This document shows, piece by piece, positions 7,394 through 15,492 of a DNA stretch of 64,000 nucleotides. The notes under the pieces were generated by a model. That model was not told the DNA's origin. It worked only from the letters and a program-made list of their open reading frames with translations, and ran no database searches. The stretch lies in NCBI GenBank assembly GCA_046329435.1, contig JAXLUR010000006.1:1-64000 (forward strand). Reading direction: 5' to 3'. The DNA is from M3007 sp046329435 (GTDB lineage Bacteria > Bacteroidota > Bacteroidia > Chitinophagales > Saprospiraceae). Position numbers and translations under genes: made by a program. Every line of letters begins with the position of its first letter. Positions within the stretch are counted from its first letter, which is position 1.

Positions 7394-8536
7394 TTATAGC
7401 GTTGCCCAACTAATAGGTGGCAAATTGATAGATTGACCAGGGGTTGATTGAGATGTACTTTTTGCACTTTCTCGCAGCCACTCGAAAAACTCTCGAAAGT
7501 TTAAACCTTTAAGTTTAAGCGGTTCTCTCAATGGTGAAAATTTAGAAAGGGTTGTGAGGTTGGCTCCGTCACCAATCGCAACTGAAAAAAGGCTTAATTT
7601 CCTTTTTCTAACTAATTCGGCTGTCAAAGTAGAGGCATTTTCAATACTATCCGTGGGTTGTCCGTCCGTCATAAGCACTAACCAAGGTTGGAAATAATCA
7701 ACACCAGCAATCCGATACTCCTCTTTTCGTTCTTGAAGTAATTTTAATGCAAGTTCAACGGCTTCTCCCATAGGTGTACCGTCCGAAATATTTTTAACAG
7801 TTAACGGCATTTTTGCCTTAAAATCAGCACTTTGCCTTTCTACACCTGCAAAATCCAAGATTTTTTCGGCAATTCTGCCGAAAGTAATTATGCACATTTC
7901 AACTGAATAGCGTGTTACTTCATCAGCAAGAACTGAATGAAAAAACATTTCAACACCTTGATTTAACTCTCCAATTCTATTGTCAATTGTCATTGAACCG
8001 CTGCAATCCAATAGCAAAGCAATTGGTAGTCTTGCTGCTGGATTATTAATTAAGTCTTTTTGTCTAATTGTCAGCGGAGGTGAAACAGCAATGTCTTTTT
8101 TCTTCGGCGGTTCTGATTGGGCAACAACAGGTGAAGTAGGGATTACTATACTTGTATTATAAATAGCCTGAACATCCAAAGGAATTTCAATTTCTGAAAA
8201 GTAGTTTATACACTCGGCAACAGATTCAACCGCTGCCTGATAATCTTTATCGTTCGGCACAAGTCCATTATGACGAATTTCGTTACAAATTTTTCGAGTG
8301 CTGTGAGCAATATCAACGATGTGCTTATGCGGATTGTGTGTTCTAAAAGCAAAATCCATGCGCTCAAAAAGATTGGCTTTTGATTGCAAATCGTTTTGTG
8401 TAAGTTCTCGAAATAAATTTTCGAGAACTGCGCCAATTTTAGGTACACGTTCAGCCGCCGAATGACCATTGTTGCTATGTACCTGTTTGAGGTTGCCAAA
8501 AAACTTATTGGCAGAACGTTCTGAAATTAGATTCAT
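7394..8536 (-). CDS. TerY-type von Willebrand factor A protein with N-terminal helical domain
   Basis: This 380-residue protein has a C-terminal vWA domain at about residues 170-360. The MIDAS motif is LLDCSGSM near 177, with the conserved Thr in SDGTPMGEA near 262 and Asp in LMTDGQPTD near 290. The ending (FREFFEWLRES, then a Ser/Thr-rich stretch and INLPPISW) is typical of TerY. The first 140 residues form a separate all-helical region, including KICNEIRHNGLV, which faintly recalls Swt1-type HEPN domains; I do not rely on that. TerY is thought to act as a metal-dependent scaffold for phosphorylated partners. It is 11 bases from the kinase gene's stop and 8 from the PP2C start, so the three form one operon. 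Confidence 0.87.
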   Translation of the reverse strand: MNLISERSANKFFGNLKQVHSNNGHSAAERVPKIGAVLENLFRELTQNDLQSKANLFERMDFAFRTHNPHKHIVDIAHSTRKICNEIRHNGLVPNDKDYQAAVESVAECINYFSEIEIPLDVQAIYNTSIVIPTSPVVAQSEPPKKKDIAVSPPLTIRQKDLINNPAARLPIALLLDCSGSMTIDNRIGELNQGVEMFFHSVLADEVTRYSVEMCIITFGRIAEKILDFAGVERQSADFKAKMPLTVKNISDGTPMGEAVELALKLLQERKEEYRIAGVDYFQPWLVLMTDGQPTDSIENASTLTAELVRKRKLSLFSVAIGDGANLTTLSKFSPLREPLKLKGLNFREFFEWLRESAKSTSQSTPGQSINLPPISWATL

Positions 8537-8547
8537 TTTTTTAAATT

Positions 8548-10572
8548 TTATTGATTTATGTTGTGAAAATGTTCAAAATAAACTCCATACCACAAACCTG
8601 TTCCGCTAACAACAACTTCTTGGATATTGAACTTTTCCATTATTTCGACAAACATTGGTAATCCGACACGCATTGAAAGAAGAGAGTCTAACTTGTCGCT
8701 TGCAGAGTCTCTACCACCTGCATCATCTTCTAAATCATTCAGCATTTCAAGAATGTTTGAATATTTATTTTTTAGAAGTTCATCAGTCGCTTTTATCTTT
8801 TCTTGTAATCTTTGAAGTGTCAATACAGTTCCGTGTTGATTGCGATTTCCTTTTTTATTTGTTGCACTTGTTATTGCTGAACCGACACTTACACAAAAGT
8901 TGCTTTTGTTCCTTATTAGTAGTTTGGATTTTGGCGACGCATAAAAAGTGTTTAGTCTGTCACGGACTAACTTTTCACTATCCTTGAATGCTTTATCAAT
9001 GGAAGTTTTCGCTGTGGCTTCTTTAAAAACAATAGTCTTCAAAACGGTCGTTCCAAGATTAAGGCTATAAGTGTCAATAAGTTCATTGCCTCTAAATAAT
9101 GAAATCTCCGTAGAGCCTCCACCTTGGTCAATCATTATTATATTTTGAGTTGGGTCAAGTTTAACGCTGGTTGGTTTGCAAAATAAAAATGCTGTAAGAG
9201 TTGCTAGCGCCTCTTCCTTTTTAGTAAGAATTTTAGCATTAATTCCTAATTCCTCTTTAATAGTTTGAAGTATTTCGTCTCTATTGCTTGCTGTTCGATA
9301 AGCGGCTGTACAAACAGTATAAAGGGTGTCCACTTTACGGTCTGTTGCAAAACGTAACATTTTCTTGATGCTGGGCAAGACTTGTCTTCTATAAAAAGCC
9401 ATGTCCATATAATTGTCTGCATCTAACCCTCTTCCAGTTTCCGTTTTATCTGCTTCACGGAAAAAGTAATCGAAATCAAAACCATTTTTTAAAACCTCTG
9501 GTTTATTACCAATTAGCAATTTGACTGCCTTGGTTGAAAGTTCTAAAACGCCGAAATTGTCATCTTTTGCAAAAGGGCGTAATTCAGTTTTGCTAATCCT
9601 TAAATGATTATCCGTATTTTTAATATCCCTTCTATTCATGTTTAGGGTGCGTTTTTGTAGAATTTTTTCCGTATCTTGTGGGATAATTTCAGTTGAACAA
9701 GTGCCGCTCTCTAATTCATATTTATATCCTTCAACAATGGCTAACCAATCCTCTACATTTAAACGCTCATTTTCTTTAAAAACAGAATAAAATGCTTTAC
9801 GCAAATCAAACGACAAATCATTCCAGATAAACTCCCAAATCCCTTGGGGGGCTAAAAAATTATCCTCATCGCCAAGTGGATATGAAAAATTCATAGTCTT
9901 GATGTTTTCAGCAACATCTCCACCTCCTTGAAATGAATATGGTGATTTTCCTGGCAGAAAAGTCATAAACAATAATGTTGCGACAGCGAAATATTCATGT
10001 TCCGTTGTACGCAAAAATGATTTGTAATCTTTTCCTTGTATTTCAGGTGGGGTGAAATGTACAGTGCCAACGGGGCAAGGAAAATTGTCAACTTGGTAAC
10101 TATCTGTATCTACAAAATAAATTTCACTCTCACTTTCAACAAGGATGTTGAAAGGATTAATGTCTCCGATTAGAATATTATTTTTATGGAGGTATTCAAT
10201 TTTTTTAAGTATTGTGATTGCGAGAACGGCTAAATTTATTCTTGTCCAATTTGGAAATTTCTGTTTTAATAACTGTGGATTAAAAATGCAATTCTTCATT
10301 TCAAATCCTTCCGCTTTTGGCATTATATATCCAGTAAACTGGTTTCGCTCATTCAAAACGATTTGAGAGGGTAAACATATTCCTTTGAATTGCAAATTTT
10401 TTCGAGTTATCGCTTCAACCTTTTGCCGCTTTTCTTGGGTTAGGTTTTCAGGCTTATAAATTTTCAGAACCTCCTGCGTCTCGGTCAAATAGGCTATACC
10501 TTCACCTCCCTTCCCAAGTTCTCGAACAACCTTAACTTCTTTACCGTTTTGGTAGTAGTACTTTGAAGTCAT
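8548..10572 (-). CDS. Ser/Thr kinase fused to Ppx/GppA exopolyphosphatase-like domain
   Basis: The ATG at 10572 (MTSKYYYQNG) was preferred because the frame before it reads as junction sequence; the product is 674 residues. Residues about 10-290 are a protein kinase: glycine loop LGKGGEGIAY, Lys in VLKIYK, catalytic loop IGDINPFNIL (HRD replaced by xGD, usual in TerY-P kinases), metal-binding VDTDSY in place of DFG, and TPPEIQG. Residues about 340-674 are an ASKHA-fold Ppx/GppA domain: FGVLELSTKAVKLLIG (phosphate-1), TAAYRTASNRDE, KKEEALATL, IDQGGGSTEISLF (phosphate-2) and VSGTGLWYG. Ppx/GppA enzymes hydrolyse polyphosphate or pppGpp. The fusion couples the triad's phosphorylation switch to alarmone or polyphosphate metabolism; that coupling is inference. 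It is the first gene of the triad operon. Confidence 0.88.
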   Translation of the reverse strand: MTSKYYYQNGKEVKVVRELGKGGEGIAYLTETQEVLKIYKPENLTQEKRQKVEAITRKNLQFKGICLPSQIVLNERNQFTGYIMPKAEGFEMKNCIFNPQLLKQKFPNWTRINLAVLAITILKKIEYLHKNNILIGDINPFNILVESESEIYFVDTDSYQVDNFPCPVGTVHFTPPEIQGKDYKSFLRTTEHEYFAVATLLFMTFLPGKSPYSFQGGGDVAENIKTMNFSYPLGDEDNFLAPQGIWEFIWNDLSFDLRKAFYSVFKENERLNVEDWLAIVEGYKYELESGTCSTEIIPQDTEKILQKRTLNMNRRDIKNTDNHLRISKTELRPFAKDDNFGVLELSTKAVKLLIGNKPEVLKNGFDFDYFFREADKTETGRGLDADNYMDMAFYRRQVLPSIKKMLRFATDRKVDTLYTVCTAAYRTASNRDEILQTIKEELGINAKILTKKEEALATLTAFLFCKPTSVKLDPTQNIIMIDQGGGSTEISLFRGNELIDTYSLNLGTTVLKTIVFKEATAKTSIDKAFKDSEKLVRDRLNTFYASPKSKLLIRNKSNFCVSVGSAITSATNKKGNRNQHGTVLTLQRLQEKIKATDELLKNKYSNILEMLNDLEDDAGGRDSASDKLDSLLSMRVGLPMFVEIMEKFNIQEVVVSGTGLWYGVYFEHFHNINQ

Positions 10573-10624
10573 ATTTATTTTTTTTGATGCTTTATTTTTT
10601 AGTTGGCGATAACTAAGGTTTCCC

Positions 10625-10663
10625 GTCACCCCCAATTTACGGCTAAATTCGCTTTGTCACCCC
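10625..10663. promoter_or_regulatory. Direct repeat GTCACCCC upstream of the triad operon
   Basis: Two copies of GTCACCCC lie at 10625-10632 and 10656-10663, 31 bp apart (about three helical turns), in the leader of the kinase gene at the border between the AT-rich island and the GC-richer flank. They could be an operator or part of a recombination junction; no further support. Confidence 0.3.
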
Positions 10664-10727
10664 TCCCATTGCGGCAAACCAACCAAAATGGCTGGATAGC
10701 CGCAATAAATGTTAACAAAAAGCGAAT

Positions 10728-10771
10728 AAAAAAACACCCTGTTCCGGCGTGCAAGGCGTCGGGACAGGGTG
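10728..10771 (-). terminator. Rho-independent terminator of the recombinase gene
   Basis: An 11-bp stem (10735-10745 with 10761-10771; core CACCCTGT/ACAGGGTG, one G-T pair) is followed on the minus strand by a run of seven T. It lies 75 bases after the stop of the tyrosine recombinase gene and so isolates that gene from the island operon beyond it. Confidence 0.85.
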
Positions 10772-10846
10772 GATAAACAGGCGGGACTGGGGATACATGT
10801 GTTTTCACTGATTTAATTTGGCTTGTGCAAACTTATCGAAAGAGCC

Positions 10847-12520
10847 CTATATCTCCAAATTGTCTAAGGGGCTTTTTATTTTGTCCCAACTTTTTTTCGT
10901 GATATGCGTATAAATCTCAGTGGTTTTGCTGCTTTCGTGTCCCAGGAGGTCCTGGATATAGCGCAAGTCCATCCCTTTTTCCAGCAGGTGTGTGGCAAAG
11001 GAGTGCCTCAACGTATGAGTGGTTGCCAGTGGGTTGATGCGGGAGCGTTCTTTTGCGGCCGTGAAAATGGCCTGAACGCTACGCTCGCTGTACGGCCCGC
11101 CATCAGGGCCTTCAAAAAGCCAGTGCGCAGGCTGGTACACACCGATATACTCCCGAAGATAGATTGCGGCGCGTTGCGCAAGAATGGTACAGCGGTCTTT
11201 TTTGCCTTTCCCGTCGCGTACAAAGATTCGATGTTCCTCAAATTGCAGGTCGGTCAATTTCAGACGGGTGACCTCGCCAAGACGTAGCCCTGCCGAATAA
11301 ATGATGGCGAGAATACAACGATGCTTGTGGTTGTCAACTGCCTGTAAAAGCCGCACAACTTCGCTTTCTGTAAGTACCTGGGGTATTTTTTGCGGCTTTT
11401 TTGCCTGCACAAGGCCCTCCACTTTCTCTGCCTGTCCGGCTACTTCCGCGTAAAACAACTTGATCGCACAACAGATCTGGTTTTGGTAACTTTCGGTAAT
11501 ATGCCGGTCTTTTACCAAATGGTGTATGTAGGCGTTGATCTGCTTGCGTGTGAGTTGGCTGGGTTTGGTGTCATCGTAATACCGGATAAAACTGCGCAGG
11601 GAGTTTTTATAACTTTTGATCGTTCGCCAACTATATCTTTTCAGGGTTAGGCACTGTTCCAGGGCGGTTACGGCTGCTTCGTAGCGGGCAGGGCGTTGTT
11701 CTTCTGATTGTCGCCAATTAGGCAAATGGGAGTTTTCGGCATTTTCCAGACGCTCAGGAGCCTGTTCATCCGGAACAAAATCCCAGTGCAGCACGCCCTC
11801 AAAGTATTTGCGCAAAAAGCGCAGGGTCAATTGAGTATAGGGTACTTCCCAATACATCCATCGTTGGTTCCAACGCCTGCCGTGAATGTTTTTTATCCTC
11901 GGCAGATGGGTGCTTAGCATCGCTAGCGGCAAATCGATGCAAAGATATTGGGCATCGTGCGGGTGCCTGCGGACCGTCATACGCGTGGAGGAGTCATGTA
12001 CCCCCGAGGCGCTTTGTATATAGCTGGATTGTGTACCTGGCTGCTCGGGCGAAGAAACGGAATCGGGTTGCGTGCTCAAGGGCTGCATCTTGTGTATCTC
12101 TTTGATCTTTAACCTGTTATATGGAGTGTCTGGAACGGACCACAATTTCAGGTCCGGGCGCCACTGGCATCCGGGTATTTTCTTAATAGCGGCACGCTGT
12201 TCAATACGCGCCATGGCTATTTGATAAAAAATATAACCGTCCAAAAGGTAAACGTCGGGTCGAGGAGGTGACGCTGTTTTGTCTGTTTTCAGAAGGGTAG
12301 CCTCATCGGGCCGATGAACTCCCGAAGACCCCATTTGCATATCTGTTCTTTCGGTCAAACCCACCCACGCACGGTTTTCGGGCGTATCGGGCAGCGACCA
12401 TTGTTTGTGCTCCGAATGCCACTGCCGGCCAGGCTTCATCCTGACCAAAGCAATCAAATCGTGTTCTCTCGGGTCGACTTGTAAATATATCCTGCTGTTA
12501 GAAAGCGCTGAAATTTTCAT
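10847..12520 (-). CDS. Tyrosine recombinase/integrase with three HARP-like N-terminal modules
   Basis: The start at 12520 (MKISALSNSRIYLQV) places the ATG at the first module; an in-frame ATG at 12568 adds 16 residues. The catalytic domain has Arg in GLRLGEVTRL, Lys in DGKGKKDR, HTLRHSFATHLLE, and LLGHESS before Tyr in EIYTHITKK, a complete R-K-HxxR-H-Y set, with an SPLDNL ending. It is closest to the XerC/IntI branch but lacks the insertion typical of integron integrases: a short HWLFEGPDGG segment stands in its place. A SAM-like core-binding domain (RYSWRTIKSYKNSLRSF) precedes it. N-terminal to that are three roughly 55-residue modules, each ending in a G-x2-W-x6-8-W-x-(L/V)P pattern (GRQW..WSLPDT, GCQW..WSVPDT, GRRW..WEVPYT), resembling HARP DNA-annealing motifs. 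It lies directly beside the repeat-bounded island and has its own terminator. Confidence 0.88.
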   Translation of the reverse strand: MKISALSNSRIYLQVDPREHDLIALVRMKPGRQWHSEHKQWSLPDTPENRAWVGLTERTDMQMGSSGVHRPDEATLLKTDKTASPPRPDVYLLDGYIFYQIAMARIEQRAAIKKIPGCQWRPDLKLWSVPDTPYNRLKIKEIHKMQPLSTQPDSVSSPEQPGTQSSYIQSASGVHDSSTRMTVRRHPHDAQYLCIDLPLAMLSTHLPRIKNIHGRRWNQRWMYWEVPYTQLTLRFLRKYFEGVLHWDFVPDEQAPERLENAENSHLPNWRQSEEQRPARYEAAVTALEQCLTLKRYSWRTIKSYKNSLRSFIRYYDDTKPSQLTRKQINAYIHHLVKDRHITESYQNQICCAIKLFYAEVAGQAEKVEGLVQAKKPQKIPQVLTESEVVRLLQAVDNHKHRCILAIIYSAGLRLGEVTRLKLTDLQFEEHRIFVRDGKGKKDRCTILAQRAAIYLREYIGVYQPAHWLFEGPDGGPYSERSVQAIFTAAKERSRINPLATTHTLRHSFATHLLEKGMDLRYIQDLLGHESSKTTEIYTHITKKSWDKIKSPLDNLEI

Positions 12521-12616
12521 GGCGGTACAATGTTTATTTGCAAATTTGAAACGCAATTCGTTTTGCAATTAAATAATAATGAGCATTTTATAAAATTTAA
12601 ACGAGCATATCGAAAA

Positions 12617-12657
12617 TTATCCGATCATTAACGGATACAACTGATAAGATCGGATAA
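12617..12657. promoter_or_regulatory. 10-bp inverted repeat between divergent genes
   Basis: TTATCCGATC (12617-12626) and GATCGGATAA (12648-12657) are perfect inverted copies with a 21-base spacer; a third half-site, CGGAT, lies at 12632. The element sits between the divergently transcribed recombinase and zinc-ribbon genes and just upstream of the promoter box at 12668, so it is a candidate operator for either gene. Confidence 0.5.
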
Positions 12658-12667
12658 AAACTATTGC

Positions 12668-12675
12668 TAACTTTG
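12668..12675 (+). promoter_or_regulatory. Bacteroidota -7 box for the zinc-ribbon gene
   Basis: TAACTTTG fits the Bacteroidota TAnnTTTG consensus exactly. It ends only four bases before the ATG at 12680, so transcription would start at or near the initiation codon and the mRNA would be nearly leaderless. No clear TTG box was found upstream. Confidence 0.45.
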
Positions 12676-12679
12676 TTCC

Positions 12680-13033
12680 ATGAAAAAACAATGCCTTCAA
12701 TGTGGCCAGGAGATGCGTGGGCGAAGCGATAAAAAATTTTGCTCGTTGGCTTGCAAAAACACCCACAATACCGCGCTACGCCGCAACACACGCGATGCAG
12801 TGGTTGAAATCGATGGCTACCTGCACCGAAACCGGGAGATTTTGGCAATGCTGGCAGGCGAAGCGTCAAAAGTGGAAATAGATCGCCTCGTGCTGACGCG
12901 CACAGGCTTTCGCTACGAATACCACACGGGGACTTATCTGAACAAAGAGGGGAAAATGTACCGCCTCGTGTATGACTATGCCTGGATGGATTTCTCCGAT
13001 CAAAAGATTCTGATCGTACGCAAGAAACGCTAA
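12680..13033 (+). CDS. Small zinc-ribbon protein (DUF2116-like)
   Basis: This 117-residue protein starts with a treble-clef/zinc-ribbon: CLQCGQEMRGRSDKKFCSLACKN, whose pairs C4/C7 and C21/C25 (approximately) bind zinc, as in DUF2116-type and transposase-linked zinc ribbons. The rest is a small alpha/beta domain ending in a basic tail (KILIVRKKR). Homologues of this layout are frequent single genes in Bacteroidota. Function is unknown; a nucleic-acid-binding role is plausible. Transcribed away from the recombinase. Confidence 0.7.
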   Translation: MKKQCLQCGQEMRGRSDKKFCSLACKNTHNTALRRNTRDAVVEIDGYLHRNREILAMLAGEASKVEIDRLVLTRTGFRYEYHTGTYLNKEGKMYRLVYDYAWMDFSDQKILIVRKKR

Positions 13034-13167
13034 CAACCGATTAGCCCCATCGTAATTCGTTGTCCTTTTCCTTATCAACAAAGGCATTACCCCCAGGACA
13101 AACACCTCAAAATGCCCAGGAAAAGAAAACAACGGATCATTTCACAGATGAAAGCGCAATTCCCGTC

Positions 13168-15285
13168 TCACACATCCTTCATCGACAAAGCCACCCGCTT
13201 GCGCTGCAGATCAACTTCCACCACCCGCACCATCACCTGTTGCTGCAACTGAACCACTTCCTGCGGATTGCGCACGAATTTGTTGGCCAGCTGGGAGATA
13301 TGCACCAGTCCTGAGTCCTTGATGCCGATATCGACGAACACCCCGAAGTTGGTGATGTTGGTGACGATACCCGGCAGGATCATGCCCGGCGAGAGGTCTT
13401 CGATGTTGCGCACGTTGCCGAATTCGAAGGGCTGCGCCGTGCCGCGCGGGTCGAGACCCGGTTTTTCGAGTTCTTTCAGGATGTCCTGCAGGGTCGGCAG
13501 GCCCACGTCGCCGCGCACGTAGCGCTTCGGATCGATGCGCTGGCGCAGGGCCCGGTCGCGCACGAGGTCCTGCACTTTGCAGCCCAGGTCGGCGGCCATT
13601 TCTTCCACCAGTGCGTAGCGTTCGGGGTGAACGGCCGTGTTGTCGAGCGGATTGGCCGCTTCGCGGATGCGCAGGAAGCCCGCGCATTGCTCGAAAGCTT
13701 TGTCGCCCAGGCGGGGTACTTTTTTCAGGTCGCCGCGTTTTTTGAAAGCGCCGTTTTCAGCGCGATATGCGACGATGTTTTGCGCCAGCGTGGACCCCAG
13801 ACCCGAGACGTAGGTCAGCAGGTGTTTGCTCGCCGTGTTGAGGTTGATGCCCACGGCGTTGACGCAACTTTCCACCGTGCGGTCGAGGCTGTCTTTGAGC
13901 AGGGTCTGGTTGACGTCGTGCTGGTACTGCCCCACCCCGATACTTTTCGGGTCGATCTTGACCAGTTCGGCCAGGGGGTCCATCAGGCGCCGGCCGATGC
14001 TGACCGCGCCGCGCACCGTGACGTCTTCTTTGGGAAATTCCTCGCGGGCCACTTCCGAAGCCGAGTAGATGGACGCGCCCGCCTCATTGACCTGGAAGAT
14101 ATCGACCGGGCGCTGGAATTTGATCTTGCGCAAAAAATCCATCGTTTCGCGGCCGGCGGTGCCGTTGCCCACGGCGATGGCGTCGATCTGGAAGGTTTCG
14201 ACCCAGTCTTCCACCAGCGACTGGCTTTCGAACACCTGGCGCTGCGGTTCGTGGGGGTAGATGGCGGTGTTTTTCAACAGGTTGCCGCTGGCGTCGAGGG
14301 CCACCACCTTGCAGCCCGTGCGGAAACCCGGGTCGATGCCCAGCACGCGGCGCTCGCCGAGCGGGGCCGAGAGCAGGAGCTGGCGCAGGTTGTCGGTGAA
14401 CACGCGGATGGCTTCCAGGTCGGCTTTTTCCTTGGACAGGTTGCGGAATTCGGTTTCGATGGAGGGTTGCAGGAGGCGTTTGTAGCTGTCTTTTACGGCC
14501 AGGCGCACCTGTTCGGCCGAAGCGCCGTAACCCGTGACGAACTGCCGGTCGAGGCTCTCCACGGCCGCTTCTTCCTCCGGCGCGATACCCACGCGCAGGA
14601 AACCCTCTTCTTCGCCCCGGCGCATGGCCAGCAGGCGGTGCGAGGGGCAATTGCGCAGGGGTTCGGACCATTCGAAGTAGTCGCGGTATTTCTGCGCCTC
14701 GGCTTCCTTGCCTTTCACCAGCCGGGAAGCGATCACGGCGCTTTTGTCGAAGTGGCGGCGCACGCGGTCGCGGGCGTTTTTGTCTTCGCTGACCCATTCG
14801 GCAATGATGTCGCGGGCGCCTTGCAGGGCGTCTTCGACGGTAGGCACCTGGTCGTTGAGGTATTGTTCGGCCAGGGTGTCCACATCGCGGTCTTTTTGGG
14901 CAAAAATGCGCTGCGCCAGGGGTTCGAGGCCCTTTTCGATGGCTACCGTGGCGCGGGTTTTGCGTTTGGGCCGGTAGGGCAGGTAGAGGTCTTCGAGTTC
15001 GGTCAGGGTCGCCGCCGCCTCGATGGCGCGGCGGAGTTCGGGCGTCAGTTTGCCCTGCTCCTCGATGCTGGCGAGGATGGTTTCGCGGCGCTTGTCGAGC
15101 TCGCCGAGTTTTTTCCAGAGGTCCTGGATATCGGCCACCTGCACCTCGTCGAGCGAGCCGGTGGCTTCCTTGCGGTAGCGGGCGATGAAGGGAATGGTGG
15201 CTCCGCCTTCGAGCAGGTCGAGCACGGCCTGCACGCGGTGGGCGGGGATATTCAAGAGGGGGGAAATGCGGGGAGCGTAGGACAT
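13168..15285 (-). CDS. tex: Tex family RNA-binding transcription accessory protein
   Basis: This 705-residue protein has the complete Tex architecture. The N-terminal helical region (GATIPFIARYRKEATGSLDE near residue 29) is diagnostic. The YqgF/RNase H-like fold begins at VLGIDPGFRTGCKVVALD near 315. Helix-hairpin-helix repeats follow (CVNAVGINLNTASKHLL and the following segments, about 485-560). The C-terminal S1 domain (GIVTNITNFGVFVDIG, then VHISQLA) covers about 630-700. Tex binds RNA/DNA and RNA polymerase and is implicated in transcription regulation and stalled-complex handling in other bacteria. It is a single gene with no obvious operon partner. Its length is slightly below the usual 720-780, mostly at the C-terminal end after the S1 domain. 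Confidence 0.96.
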   Translation of the reverse strand: MSYAPRISPLLNIPAHRVQAVLDLLEGGATIPFIARYRKEATGSLDEVQVADIQDLWKKLGELDKRRETILASIEEQGKLTPELRRAIEAAATLTELEDLYLPYRPKRKTRATVAIEKGLEPLAQRIFAQKDRDVDTLAEQYLNDQVPTVEDALQGARDIIAEWVSEDKNARDRVRRHFDKSAVIASRLVKGKEAEAQKYRDYFEWSEPLRNCPSHRLLAMRRGEEEGFLRVGIAPEEEAAVESLDRQFVTGYGASAEQVRLAVKDSYKRLLQPSIETEFRNLSKEKADLEAIRVFTDNLRQLLLSAPLGERRVLGIDPGFRTGCKVVALDASGNLLKNTAIYPHEPQRQVFESQSLVEDWVETFQIDAIAVGNGTAGRETMDFLRKIKFQRPVDIFQVNEAGASIYSASEVAREEFPKEDVTVRGAVSIGRRLMDPLAELVKIDPKSIGVGQYQHDVNQTLLKDSLDRTVESCVNAVGINLNTASKHLLTYVSGLGSTLAQNIVAYRAENGAFKKRGDLKKVPRLGDKAFEQCAGFLRIREAANPLDNTAVHPERYALVEEMAADLGCKVQDLVRDRALRQRIDPKRYVRGDVGLPTLQDILKELEKPGLDPRGTAQPFEFGNVRNIEDLSPGMILPGIVTNITNFGVFVDIGIKDSGLVHISQLANKFVRNPQEVVQLQQQVMVRVVEVDLQRKRVALSMKDV

Positions 15286-15492
15286 TTTGCGGTACGACGT
15301 TTTTGTGCGGGGGGCAAAAATGGGGGATGAGAAGGAAATACAAGGCGATTTTTTTCGGGTGGGTCAAGGGGCAAGTGCAGGGATGCCAGCTGGTGAAAAA
15401 CGGGCAGGATTGGCAGATATATGCCTCGGCAGGAACTTGCCTGCCATTTTCCCGCTTATCATTCTCAACTTCAATGAAAGCCCAAAACGTAG

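Noticed and set aside
7394..8536. Swt1-type HEPN domain in the N-terminus of the TerY-type protein
   Set aside because: Only a short NEIRHNG segment resembles it; the Arg-His spacing of a HEPN active site is not met.
10847..12520. Calling the recombinase a canonical integron integrase IntI
   Set aside because: The insertion that marks IntI between the conserved boxes is absent and the flanking palindromes lack classical attC box sequences; only an integron-like layout can be supported.
13627..15330. 567-codon open frame on the strand opposite tex
   Set aside because: Tex motifs on the minus strand are complete; the antisense frame follows GC-rich codon bias and its translation is low-complexity with no recognisable domain.
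15286..15492. Short plus-strand frames between tex and the GNAT gene
   Set aside because: Under 72 codons, overlapping in two frames, no recognisable domain and no convincing signals; left unannotated.
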